Source of the DNA: Desulfobacteraceae bacterium
GTDB taxonomy: Bacteria > Desulfobacterota > Desulfobacteria > Desulfobacterales > Desulfosalsimonadaceae
Assembly: GCA_003599885.1 (NCBI GenBank)
Contig: QZKW01000003.1
Coordinates: forward strand, 1-64,000
Reading direction: 5' to 3'
DNA length: 64,000 nt
How positions within the stretch are numbered: position 1 is the stretch's first letter; each line of letters begins with the position of its first letter. The notes beneath the pieces were generated by a model. That model worked only from the letters and a program-made list of their open reading frames with translations, made no database searches and was not told the DNA's origin. Both the position numbers and the translations under genes were made by a program. Below are positions 7,489-16,421 of the stretch, in pieces.

Positions 7489-9087
7489 ATGAAAACAATG
7501 CAAATTTTTCATGGAAAAATCATCTCTTTGGATAAAAATAACACGGTTTACGGGTATCTCGTTGAAGACCAGGGACGCATTGTCTATCTGGGAGATTCTC
7601 TGCCGGCCGGGTATTCAACCGGCGGCCATTCAAATGTTATTGAATTGGGCAATCGCGCCCTGATGCCGTCGTTTGGAGATGCGCATATCCATTTCTCGAG
7701 CTGGGCGCTCATCGCTGTTTCTTATTTTGACGTGAGAGAGGCAAAAGACATCAGCGAAATTCAGCAGATCATCCGGGAAAAAATGGCAGGAAATAAAAAA
7801 AAGAAGGCGGTGATCGCCTTTGGGGTATCCAAACACAGCGTCAGGGAAAAGCGCTTAATCCGCCGGGAGGAACTCGATGCGGTGTGCCCGGATATTCCCT
7901 TTATCCTTGTCTGCTATGACGGCCATTCAGCGGTTGTTAACAGTGCAATGATGGAAAAATTTCCGGATAGCGTGAAAAGCCTGCGCGGATTTGATGCCGG
8001 TAAAGGGCATTTGTTTAATGAAGCCTATCTGGCGGGCACGGATTATGCGGCATCCCTGGTCCCCCCCCTGGACCTTGTCAACAGCATCATCAAAAGCTTT
8101 GATCTGCTGGCGGAAAAAGGGGTGGGCATGATCCACGCAACCGAAGGGATCGGATTTCCCAATGATCTGGATATTACCCTTGTGAGCCTGATTGCGGGGG
8201 CTGCCACAAAAAAAAGCCGGTTTCAGACACGGCTGTTTTTTCAGACCATGGACGTGGAAAAAGTATTAAAGCGCAAACTGCCCCGGATCGGCGGATGTTT
8301 CGCCACCGCCCTGGACGGGTGTTTCGGGGCCTGTGATGCCGCGCTGCATGAACCCTACAGCAATGATCCGGAAAACAAAGGCATTCTGTTCCAGGAAGAA
8401 GCGGCGGTCATCGAATTTGCAAAAAAAGCGAACCGTGAAGGCCTTCAGATCGAAATGCACGCCATTGGGGATGCGGCGGTTTCCCGGGCGGTAAAAGCCA
8501 TTGAAGCGGCATTGACAGATCATCCCCGAACAGATCACCGACATACGATCATTCACGCCTGTCTCATTCCGGAAGCAGATATCCAAAAAATCGCGGATCT
8601 CGGCATCGGGATCACCCTTCAGCCGTCTTTCCTGATCAGCCCCCTGGAGCCGCTGTCATACCTCGAGGAGATTCTGGGGTCCCGGATCCAAAAAGGCTCC
8701 CCGATAAAATCCCTGATACAGGCCGGCATTCATGTCAGCGGCGGGTCGGACGCGCCGGTCACCTATCCGGACCCCATCGAAGGGATCTTTGGCGCATGCA
8801 ATCACCCCTATGACCCGGACCAGTCGCTTTCCGTCGTCGAGGCCCTGAAAATGTACACCTCTGAAGTCGCCTGGACCACCTTTGACGAAAAGGACCGGGG
8901 CAGCCTGGAAAAAGGGAAAATTGCGGACATGGTGATCCTGAACCGGGACCCGTTAAGCATGCGTCCGGAAGACCTCCGGTCGTTAAAGGTGGAAAAATTA
9001 TTCCTAAGCGGACAGGAATATCAGTCCGGAATGGGTATTATGGGCATGCTCTGGAACGGGATGACCGGCAGAAAGGAAAAGATTTAG
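7489..9087 (+). CDS. Amidohydrolase of the YtcJ-like family
   Basis: A 532-residue metal-dependent hydrolase (COG1574-type). It carries the amidohydrolase landmarks: a small N-terminal beta domain, GDAHIHFSS (HxH metal site) near residue 66, a His in AIGDAAV-adjacent EMHAIGD, a further His in the TIIHACLI strand, and the Asp of VSGGSDAPVTYPDP, followed by the C-terminal IADMVILNRDP of the composite domain. The substrate cannot be told; relatives act on N-substituted amides and related compounds. The ATG at 7489 is only three bases from AAGGA, so the ATG at 7498 may be the true start. A terminator follows. Confidence 0.85.
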   Translation: MKTMQIFHGKIISLDKNNTVYGYLVEDQGRIVYLGDSLPAGYSTGGHSNVIELGNRALMPSFGDAHIHFSSWALIAVSYFDVREAKDISEIQQIIREKMAGNKKKKAVIAFGVSKHSVREKRLIRREELDAVCPDIPFILVCYDGHSAVVNSAMMEKFPDSVKSLRGFDAGKGHLFNEAYLAGTDYAASLVPPLDLVNSIIKSFDLLAEKGVGMIHATEGIGFPNDLDITLVSLIAGAATKKSRFQTRLFFQTMDVEKVLKRKLPRIGGCFATALDGCFGACDAALHEPYSNDPENKGILFQEEAAVIEFAKKANREGLQIEMHAIGDAAVSRAVKAIEAALTDHPRTDHRHTIIHACLIPEADIQKIADLGIGITLQPSFLISPLEPLSYLEEILGSRIQKGSPIKSLIQAGIHVSGGSDAPVTYPDPIEGIFGACNHPYDPDQSLSVVEALKMYTSEVAWTTFDEKDRGSLEKGKIADMVILNRDPLSMRPEDLRSLKVEKLFLSGQEYQSGMGIMGMLWNGMTGRKEKI

Positions 9088-9102
9088 CCGCGGCAGAGAT
9101 AA

Positions 9103-9137
9103 AAGGGCCTGTTTTGATGCCATCAAAACAGGCCCTT
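9103..9137. terminator. Bidirectional terminator between convergent genes
   Basis: A perfect 17-bp inverted repeat (AAGGGCCTGTTTTGATG and its complement) with almost no spacer sits between the plus-strand amidohydrolase and the minus-strand acyl-CoA ligase. T-rich sequence follows on the plus side (GTGTTTT). Confidence 0.8.
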
Positions 9138-9153
9138 GTGTTTTCCAAAAACA

Positions 9154-11328
9154 TCAGGAAACAGGATTCTCCCGGTTAATAAATTTTTGATATTCATGCA
9201 TTTTTGCAAGAGACAGCACCGCCTGCTCCGGCGTGGGGAAAAACAGTCCCTTATACCGGAACCCCTTCACCTGGGTCACGGTCAGGTCGGTTTCGTCCTT
9301 CAGCATGCTGACGCCGAGCACCGGTTTCTGGTATACGGACATGAGCGACACAATGTGGTGAATGTATTTTTCCTCAAAATCATCCAGGGCCTTGTTGACC
9401 TTTCCCAGAAAATCTTCCGGGCATGTGGGGTCCGCTAATCGAACCGAATCCGCCAGCCGGGACATCAGATGGCGGCGGCCCACAATGCCGAGATTGATGA
9501 TCGCATCGCATCCGTCCCATTTCATCAAGGCCTCCATGGTGGTCATGGGAATGGACAGATCGTTTTCACCCACCAGATCGATGGGATTGGCGCGGCTCCA
9601 GTAAGGCGGCAGGATTTCATCGATCTGTTGAATGATATCTTCAGACAGTTCCGGGACTTCCAGACCGTGGGCTTCGCATAAATCAGCGGTGACCACGCCC
9701 CAGCCGCCGCCCAGCGTCATAATGGCCACCCGCTTCCCTTTGGGCAGGGGCAGGGACGAAAATGCCGCGGACAGATCCAGCAGTTCCATGGGTCTTTCCA
9801 CTTTCACAATACCCGCCTGCCGGCACACCGCATCAAACACCCGGTTGTCGGAAGACAAGGCGCCCGTATGACTGGCGGCGGCCTTGCTGCCGGCCTCGGT
9901 TTGCCCGCCTTTCAACAGGATGACAGGTTTCTTTTTCCCCACCCGGCGGGCGGATTTGAAAAACCGGCGGCCGTTTTTAACGCTTTCAATATAGAGCATC
10001 ACGGTTTCAGTCAGGGGATCCACTTCAAAGGCGTCGAGATAGTCTTCAATGGTGATCATGCCTTCATTGCCGGAACCGCAAAACCCCCGGATGCCGATAC
10101 CCTGAAGTTCCGCAAACGCCAGGAGCTGGTTTCCCATGTTGCCGGACTGGGCCACCACGCTGGTGGAGCCGGCGGCCGGGCGCACATGGGTGCCGGTGCA
10201 GTAGAAATGAATGTGGGGGTTGCAGATGCCCATGGTGTTGGGACCGATAATGCGGATGCCCGCGGCCCGGGCCTGGTCGATGAGGTCTTTTTCTTTTTTG
10301 ATCCCGTCGCCGCCGGTTTCGGCAAAACCAGACGCAATGAGCAGCATATTGGCAATGCCTTTTTTCTTGAATTCCGGAATCAGGGCCGGGACGGCTTCCG
10401 CCGGAATCGTCACCACCGCCACATCCACCGGCCCCGGGATATCAGACACGGAGGTGTAAACGGGCCGGCCGGCAATGGTTCCCCCCTTGGGGTTGACCAG
10501 ATAAATCTCCCCTGAAAATCCGCCGCCGATGGTGTTGGTCAGCAGGGTATATCCCCATTTCCCCAAGCGGCCGGAAGCGCCGACAAACGCCACGGACCTC
10601 GGATAGAACAACGGCGCCACATCTGCGGGACTGACCGGCAGGGTGAAGGTTTTCGGGGGCTTGGGTGTGCCCTTGATGACCAGCGCATCCACGGCCATGG
10701 GCTTGCCTTCGGGGGTAATCAGTAGGGGATTAATATCAATTTCAGACACTTCCGGGCACTCCACAGCCACTTTGGATAGTCCCATGAGGGCCTGAATCAG
10801 CAGGCCTTTGTCCACCGCCGGTTCCCCTCTGAAGGGGCCGAGTAATTTTTTTGACTTGATGCTGTTGATCATTTCCTCCGCATCCCGCTCAGTTAAGGGC
10901 GCGAGACCGAAACAGACATCCGACAGCGCTTCGGTGAAAATGCCGCCCAGACCAAACATCACCACCGGCCCGTATTGGTCGTCCCGGAACATGCCGGCCA
11001 CAAATTCCCGACGGCCGGCCACCTGGGGCTGCACCAGAAACCCTTCGAGTTTGGCTCCCGCGTTTTGTTCAATGGCTCTGGCGGCAGTTTCAACGGCTGC
11101 CGCGTCGCTTAAATTCAGATGCACCAGTTGAAGTTCGGTTTTGTGGAGCAGTTCTTTTCCCAGGCCCTTGACCACCACCGGAAAACCAATGCTTTGCGCG
11201 GCCTTGACCGCCTGCGCAATGGTTGAAGCCAGAATTTCATTCACCACCGGAATACCGTAAGGTTTTAAAAATTGTTTGGATTCCAGCTCCGTGAGGGCGC
11301 TTGGGCCGGGTTTGTTTTTCTCGCTCAT
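9154..11328 (-). CDS. Acyl-CoA (acetyl-CoA) synthetase, ADP-forming, fused beta-alpha
   Basis: A 724-residue fusion of both subunits of NDP-forming acyl-CoA synthetase, which conserves thioester energy as ATP. The ATP-grasp (beta) part comes first (residues 1-230: SIGFPVVVKGLG, LHKTE, EIDINPLLI), then the CoA-binding Rossmann domain (VAFVGASGRLGKWG, about 250) and the ligase domain. The phospho-His loop is KAAASHTGALSSD, with the His of the SHTGA motif intact. The domain order beta-then-alpha is one of the known permutations. In anaerobes this enzyme forms acids such as acetate from acyl-CoA, or the reverse; the substrate is not visible. It stands alone with AAGGAA before ATG. Confidence 0.92.
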   Translation of the reverse strand: MSEKNKPGPSALTELESKQFLKPYGIPVVNEILASTIAQAVKAAQSIGFPVVVKGLGKELLHKTELQLVHLNLSDAAAVETAARAIEQNAGAKLEGFLVQPQVAGRREFVAGMFRDDQYGPVVMFGLGGIFTEALSDVCFGLAPLTERDAEEMINSIKSKKLLGPFRGEPAVDKGLLIQALMGLSKVAVECPEVSEIDINPLLITPEGKPMAVDALVIKGTPKPPKTFTLPVSPADVAPLFYPRSVAFVGASGRLGKWGYTLLTNTIGGGFSGEIYLVNPKGGTIAGRPVYTSVSDIPGPVDVAVVTIPAEAVPALIPEFKKKGIANMLLIASGFAETGGDGIKKEKDLIDQARAAGIRIIGPNTMGICNPHIHFYCTGTHVRPAAGSTSVVAQSGNMGNQLLAFAELQGIGIRGFCGSGNEGMITIEDYLDAFEVDPLTETVMLYIESVKNGRRFFKSARRVGKKKPVILLKGGQTEAGSKAAASHTGALSSDNRVFDAVCRQAGIVKVERPMELLDLSAAFSSLPLPKGKRVAIMTLGGGWGVVTADLCEAHGLEVPELSEDIIQQIDEILPPYWSRANPIDLVGENDLSIPMTTMEALMKWDGCDAIINLGIVGRRHLMSRLADSVRLADPTCPEDFLGKVNKALDDFEEKYIHHIVSLMSVYQKPVLGVSMLKDETDLTVTQVKGFRYKGLFFPTPEQAVLSLAKMHEYQKFINRENPVS

Positions 11329-11491
11329 GAGGGTTCCTTTAATGTTAACGTATTAATATTTTTAAAATCGATGGAATTCGTAACGGATGCCGCTCTCTTT
11401 ATCTTGACGTAAAGGGAAAGTTTTTTAGCGGGTCAGGTAAAATTTGTCAAGCCCATATAAATCATCCCGGATAAAGCGGAAAACTTAAAAA

Positions 11492-11833
11492 TCACTTCCC
11501 CCTGGACGGGGGTTGATCTGTGGACAGCACCACCAGATGCGATTTGTCCTTTTTGAATTTAAGTCCTTTATGGTCCGATCCCACTTCTTCAATGGAGATA
11601 ATACTGTAGATGGAAAGGTGGAGGGATTTTACCCCTTCAAACTGGCGGCGCTGATCTTCTTCTTCAGGATTAATGACAATGGACCGGGTATCGAAAATAA
11701 AGTCGGATATGGCGACAAAGCTGAGCCCCAGAGAGGAGTCAGTCACGGTTTTGGCTTTCAGGGTCACCACTTTGGTGTCTTTGGCGTTCCGATACGTGAT
11801 CAAATAAAAAGTTTCTTCTTTTTTCTTTACCAT
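11492..11833 (-). CDS. DUF1820 family protein
   Basis: A 113-residue soluble protein. The region SDFIFDTRSIVINPEEEDQRRQFEGVKSLHLSIYSIISIEEV matches the DUF1820 core as I remember it (a VV(D/N)P-EE segment, FEGVK and an I-x-I-(D/E)EV strand). The function of the family is unknown. Start ATG 11833 has AAGGT upstream. It is divergent from the DUF3467 gene at 11952, with 118 bp between them. Confidence 0.7.
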   Translation of the reverse strand: MVKKKEETFYLITYRNAKDTKVVTLKAKTVTDSSLGLSFVAISDFIFDTRSIVINPEEEDQRRQFEGVKSLHLSIYSIISIEEVGSDHKGLKFKKDKSHLVVLSTDQPPSRGK

Positions 11834-11951
11834 GATACCTTACGATCTCTTGAGTTTTATTTGTTAATGGCGGTTTTTGAGCGATTTATCCCGGTCCCGC
11901 TTCAATCGAAACGAATCAAAACAAACCCTGAAAATAAAGGAGAACAACCCT

Positions 11952-12236
11952 ATGGACGAAGCAAAAAAAACATCTAAAAAGATTCAGATTCAGGCAGGCG
12001 AAGACGTGTCCTTAGGCCGGTTCAGCAATTCCATGTTCATCGGCCACGGCCCGGAAGAGTTTATCATCGACTGGCTGCTCAACTCCCCCACCGGCGCACA
12101 CCTTGTATCCCGTGTCATTGTCTCACCCGGTCACGTAAAACGGATCATCAACGCCCTCATCGACAACCTGAAGCGGTATGAAGAAAAATACGGCGAAATC
12201 AAACTCGTTGAGCCGGATGAACAGCAATTACATTAA
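11952..12236 (+). CDS. DUF3467 family protein
   Basis: A 94-residue protein whose pattern IGHGPEEFIIDW...PTGAHLVSRVIVSPGHVKRIINALIDNLKRYEEKYG is that of DUF3467, a widespread small family of unknown role. I start at ATG 11952, which has AAAGGAG upstream; an ATG at 11877 would add a spurious 25-residue extension without a ribosome site. It converges on the PBP1A gene, whose stop is 27 bp away. Confidence 0.75.
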   Translation: MDEAKKTSKKIQIQAGEDVSLGRFSNSMFIGHGPEEFIIDWLLNSPTGAHLVSRVIVSPGHVKRIINALIDNLKRYEEKYGEIKLVEPDEQQLH

Positions 12237-12263
12237 AGCGAATCCTTTATCGCGGGACGGTTC

Positions 12264-14612
12264 TTAAAATCCGCCTTTAAAAAAGTCCTCTGTTTCGGTG
12301 ACCGTGCCGGGCCGCTTGGAATATTGGGTGGGGGCGTTTTCCTCTTTAAAGCATTCCAGCACGATTTCATGGGACTCCGGCACCGGCAAAAGTCCTGTTT
12401 GCGCATCGATTTTTACAAAAACAACGCTGTCCGGCACCTGAAATACGCTGACCGGCCGCCCTTCAAGGGCCTGCTGCATGAAATCAAGCCAGATGGGACT
12501 CGCCGCCTGGGAACCGGTTTCCTTGCTGCCCAGAGATTTTTCATGATCAAAACCGACCCAGACCCCGGTGACATATTCGGGGGTATATCCCACAAACCAG
12601 GCGTCGTTTAAGTTGTTCGTGGTGCCGGTTTTCCCGGCCGCCGGCCGCTTTAACGCTTTGACGCGCCATCCGGTCCCATACTTGACGACTTCTTCCATAA
12701 GGTAAGTCATGACATAAGCCGTGCTTTCTTCGATGACCTGCCTCGGGTTGGGAGAATATTCCACCAGCACATTGCCGTCCCGGTCCACCACTTTTTGAAT
12801 AAAGCAGGGATCAATCAGCCGGCCCTGATTCGCAAACACCGAATACGCTTTCACCAGTTCCAGCAAAGACACGCCGGATGAGCCCAGGGCCAGGGCCAGG
12901 TTTCTGTCGAGTTTTGCGGTGATTCCCATCTTTCTGGCATAATCAACCGCATATCGGGTGCCGATATCCTGCAATATCTTGACGGTAATGACATTGCGGG
13001 AATCGATCAGCCCTTCCCGGAACAGGGTAAACCCTTTAAATTTCATATCATAATTTTTGGGCTTCCATACGGAATCATTGTCCGAATTCTCAAAGGCAAT
13101 GGGCGCGTCCACGATAACGGAAGACGCCGTAAACCCTTTGTCAAGGGCCGCAGCGTAAATGATGGGTTTAAACGCAGACCCCGGCTGACGCAGGGACTGG
13201 ATGGCGCGGTTAAACTGGCTGGATGAAAAATCCCGGCCCCCCACCATGGTTTTTACCTTTCCGGTTTGCGTTTCAATGCAGACCAGCGCGGCTTCCACTT
13301 CCGGCGTCTGTTCCAGGGCAAGGTTCCATTCCTTCCGCCCTTCCTGCTTTGAAACCACGCGCACCAGAACGACATCGCCGACATCCACGGCCTGACTGGG
13401 CGCGCCGATGGTTGCCGCATAATAATCCACCTCCGGATTCGGCTTTCTCGCCCATTTCATGTCTTTGAGCCGGATCACCCCCTGTTCGGTCCCTATGCGG
13501 ACGGTCACCGAACCGGCCGGATCGCTCACTTTGGTCACAATGCCTTTGATGATCATACCCTCGCTCAGGGGGGCATTGATAAGCTGACCCGCCAGGGTAT
13601 GCGAAAATCCTTCAATCTGCTCCGGCAGCAAATGTTCCAGCGGCCCCCTGTAACCCTGACGTTTATCCAGATCGTAGAGACCTTTCTGAACCGCACTGCG
13701 GCCCATCTGCTGCATGTCGATATTCACACTGGTATATACCTGGAGCCCTTCGTTATAGACCTTTTGCCTGCCAAACATCTCAAGAAGGGTCTGGCGGATA
13801 TTCTCCGTATACTCCGGCACGGTGTCCCGGTACCAGTTCCGGCGGGGCCGGATGTCCATGGCCGTATGCGCGGCTTTCTCCGCTTCTTCTTTGGTGATAT
13901 ACCCTTCTTCCGCCATTCGGGTTAACGTGTATCTCTGGCGGGCTTTGGCTTTCTCCGGATAGCTGAACGGGGAATACCGGCTGGGCGCCTGGGGAAGACC
14001 GGCCAGCATGGCGCATTCCGCCAGATTCAGATCTCTTGCGGATTTGCCGAAATAGTTTTGGGAGGCGGCTTCCACGCCATAGGCCCCGTTGCCCAGATAA
14101 ATCTGGTTTAAGTACAGAAACAGGATCTGGTCTTTGGTAAATTGCTTGTCAATGCGAAAAGCCAGGATGGCCTCCTTGATTTTTCTCTGGTAACTGCGCT
14201 CAGGGGTGAGCAAAAACGATTTGGTGACCTGCTGGGTAATGGTGCTGCCGCCCTGGACAATGTCCCCGGCCTTCAGATTCATGTAAAATGCCCGGATAAT
14301 ACTGTGCAGATCAACACCGGGATGCTTATAATACCGGGCGTCTTCTGCGGAAATAAACGCCTGAGTTAATTGCGCCGGCATTTCCGAAAGCGGAATAACC
14401 ATCCGCTGCTGTTCATAAAATTCCCCTATCTTCCGGTCGTCATCCGCATAAATCGTGGTGATCACCGGTGGCCGGTAATCAGATAAAGATGCGATTTTCG
14501 GCAGGTCGCTGGCAAAATGATAATACACACAGATAAATCCGAGCACACCGAAAAAAAGGCCGAAAACCATGAGCACCAGGAGCAGTTTAAACAGTTTCCC
14601 TAAAAACTTCAT
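12264..14612 (-). CDS. mrcA: Bifunctional penicillin-binding protein 1A (class A PBP)
   Basis: A 782-residue class A PBP that polymerises glycan strands and cross-links peptides in the periplasm. An N-terminal membrane anchor (LLLVLMVFGLFFGVLGFICVYY) is followed by the glycosyltransferase domain (SAEDARYYKHPGVD, GGSTITQQVTK, RKIKEAILAFRI, YLNQIYLGNGAYG), an OB-type insert, and the transpeptidase with SAFK (SxxK nucleophile, after RQPG), SRN (SxN) and KTGTTNN (KTG). All catalytic motifs are intact and the length is normal for PBP1A. AGGA lies 11 bases before ATG. It is monocistronic. Confidence 0.95.
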   Translation of the reverse strand: MKFLGKLFKLLLVLMVFGLFFGVLGFICVYYHFASDLPKIASLSDYRPPVITTIYADDDRKIGEFYEQQRMVIPLSEMPAQLTQAFISAEDARYYKHPGVDLHSIIRAFYMNLKAGDIVQGGSTITQQVTKSFLLTPERSYQRKIKEAILAFRIDKQFTKDQILFLYLNQIYLGNGAYGVEAASQNYFGKSARDLNLAECAMLAGLPQAPSRYSPFSYPEKAKARQRYTLTRMAEEGYITKEEAEKAAHTAMDIRPRRNWYRDTVPEYTENIRQTLLEMFGRQKVYNEGLQVYTSVNIDMQQMGRSAVQKGLYDLDKRQGYRGPLEHLLPEQIEGFSHTLAGQLINAPLSEGMIIKGIVTKVSDPAGSVTVRIGTEQGVIRLKDMKWARKPNPEVDYYAATIGAPSQAVDVGDVVLVRVVSKQEGRKEWNLALEQTPEVEAALVCIETQTGKVKTMVGGRDFSSSQFNRAIQSLRQPGSAFKPIIYAAALDKGFTASSVIVDAPIAFENSDNDSVWKPKNYDMKFKGFTLFREGLIDSRNVITVKILQDIGTRYAVDYARKMGITAKLDRNLALALGSSGVSLLELVKAYSVFANQGRLIDPCFIQKVVDRDGNVLVEYSPNPRQVIEESTAYVMTYLMEEVVKYGTGWRVKALKRPAAGKTGTTNNLNDAWFVGYTPEYVTGVWVGFDHEKSLGSKETGSQAASPIWLDFMQQALEGRPVSVFQVPDSVVFVKIDAQTGLLPVPESHEIVLECFKEENAPTQYSKRPGTVTETEDFFKGGF

Positions 14613-14866
14613 TTAGTTATTCATCCTGTTAAGACATATTTTATAAACCGGTTAAACCGGGAAAATCTCCAGTATCGTATTTGGTCCATAATAGATATAA
14701 ATTTCAGAACTTAAAGTCTGACCCTTATATCAAAGTTTTTTTTATTACGCAAGATTGCCATCAGTGGCAACAGGGTAAGCACATTTGAAATTAAAGGGAG
14801 GGGTAACGATTCTCTGATAATCGGTTTGGCCGGGCGATTTCCAGACAGCTCGGCTGAGGCGCCCCG

Positions 14867-15724
14867 TCATAAAAGGATATGTTGAATCCGCCGCTCCTGA
14901 TCCCGGTAGATGGTGATGTCTTTCGGACTCCAGGGCCGAAACCCTTTCGCCGCATATTTAAATGCGCCCCTTGTGAGCATGGGAAGTGATTGAAAAATAA
15001 ATTTCAGGTAGGGTCTCCAGTTTTTCCGTTTGAGCAGAATCCCGTCTTTTAGGAGAAAATAGAGTTGCATCCCGTAAACCGACACCAGGGTGGCCGGCAT
15101 CCAAACAAAAAGGAGCGACAGGGTCAACAGCCAGCTCCGTTTTTCCAGGGTAGCAAAAACGTCAAAGCACACGGCCTGATGCTCCAGTTCTTCAAAAGCA
15201 TGCCAGTTGGTAAAGTCAATGGCGGCGTTGGACTGTTCCCCCACCCAGAAGGATTGGTTGACGACAAAATCCCGGCTGATGGCGGATGTAAAATGCTCAA
15301 ACGCCGCCGGCATGGCCAATTCCCATGCTGGCGGTGAAATTCTCCGCAGTGCGCTCACAAAAAATTTCTGAAACCGTTCAAACGGACGAATGGCCGAATA
15401 CCCGCATTTCTTCAGCAGTTCGTTGCATCGCAGATGCATCAATGCATGCCGGCCTTCCTGCCGGATCAGCGCATCCATGTCCCGTAAGAGGTTCGGGTCG
15501 GAGATAGAACCTTCGTATTTTCGCACAATATCAATCACCGTGCGCTCCGAATGGGGCACCACAATGGAAAGGGCGTTCATGAATTGAGAGGTAAACGGGT
15601 CCCGGAGCCAGTATTTACAGACACCTGAAAAATCAAACTCCGGCCGCCGGGGTTTGATGGCAATATCTTCAGGAGTTGAACTGTGCGGCAGCCCGCTTTT
15701 GCTCCCGGCCTGATACCTGGTCAT
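14867..15724 (-). CDS. Putative metal-dependent hydrolase (PF10118 family)
   Basis: A 285-residue protein resembling the predicted metal-dependent hydrolase family PF10118: NALSIVVPHSERTVIDIVR, then LIRQEGRHALMHLRCNELLKKCGY, a DFVVNQSFW segment and HAFEELEHQAVCFDVF. The conserved Glu/His pairs (QExxH, EExEH) are like a ferritin-type di-metal site; the chemistry is unknown. A hydrophobic segment (SLLFVWMPATLVSVYGMQLYFLL) lies near residue 215, so it may touch the membrane. Its ATG overlaps the ktrA stop (TAATG), so it is translated with the potassium system. Confidence 0.75.
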   Translation of the reverse strand: MTRYQAGSKSGLPHSSTPEDIAIKPRRPEFDFSGVCKYWLRDPFTSQFMNALSIVVPHSERTVIDIVRKYEGSISDPNLLRDMDALIRQEGRHALMHLRCNELLKKCGYSAIRPFERFQKFFVSALRRISPPAWELAMPAAFEHFTSAISRDFVVNQSFWVGEQSNAAIDFTNWHAFEELEHQAVCFDVFATLEKRSWLLTLSLLFVWMPATLVSVYGMQLYFLLKDGILLKRKNWRPYLKFIFQSLPMLTRGAFKYAAKGFRPWSPKDITIYRDQERRIQHILL

Positions 15725-16380
15725 TAGCTCAATGCTTTCATTTTCTTTATATTTTCCGTTTTACCCAGCATGATCAGGATATCAGAGTCCTTGACCACAA
15801 ACGTCGGCGGGGGCACCAGGATAAAATTTTCCGGCACCAGTTCCTTGATGGCAATGATATTCACGTTGTATCTTGCGCGCAGATTCAGGTCCCGGATGCT
15901 TTTGCCGATAAATTCACGGGGCGGACCCACCTGCACCAGGTCGAACTCATCGGCCAGGGGGATGTAATCCAGAATATTGGGCGTTGACAGACTGCGCGCA
16001 ATCCGTTTGGCCATGTCCCGTTCCGGATGAATGATTTCCGTGGCCCCCACCTTCTTCAGAATTTTGGCGTGATCTTCGTCCAGGGCCTTGGCCAGAATTT
16101 TGCGGACTTTCATTTCCTGAAGATGCAGGCAGATCAGGATGCTGGTGCTGATCTTGGTGCCGGTGGACACGACCACCGCATCCATTTCCTCAAGGCCCAG
16201 AGATTTGAGCGCGTCTTTATCGGCGGAATCCATCACAATCGCTTCCGTGGAAAAATCGCCAATGGCCTGTACCCGGTTTTTATCCAGATCAATGGCGATG
16301 ACTTCATTGCCGTCTTCATATAAAGCCTTGGCCACATGAAACCCGAAATTCCCCAAACCGATCACTGCGAATTTTTTCAC
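15724..16380 (-). CDS. ktrA: Potassium uptake regulatory protein KtrA/TrkA-like (RCK domain)
   Basis: A 218-residue cytosolic RCK protein gating the KtrB channel. The N-domain binds nucleotide: VIGLGNFGFHVAKAL (GxGxxG), IAIDLDKNRVQ with the acidic ribose-binding residue, and a conserved DSADKDAL. The C-terminal TrkA-C domain (about 140-218) contains GKSIRDLNLRARYNVNIIAIK. One N- plus one C-domain and this length fit KtrA rather than the duplicated TrkA. The start is GTG with AGGAGG upstream. It lies 41 bp after ktrB and overlaps the PF10118 gene. Confidence 0.92.
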   Translation of the reverse strand: MKKFAVIGLGNFGFHVAKALYEDGNEVIAIDLDKNRVQAIGDFSTEAIVMDSADKDALKSLGLEEMDAVVVSTGTKISTSILICLHLQEMKVRKILAKALDEDHAKILKKVGATEIIHPERDMAKRIARSLSTPNILDYIPLADEFDLVQVGPPREFIGKSIRDLNLRARYNVNIIAIKELVPENFILVPPPTFVVKDSDILIMLGKTENIKKMKALS

Positions 16381-16421
16381 AACTAAAACCTCCTGAGAGA
16401 CTGGATTTTAAAATACGGTCT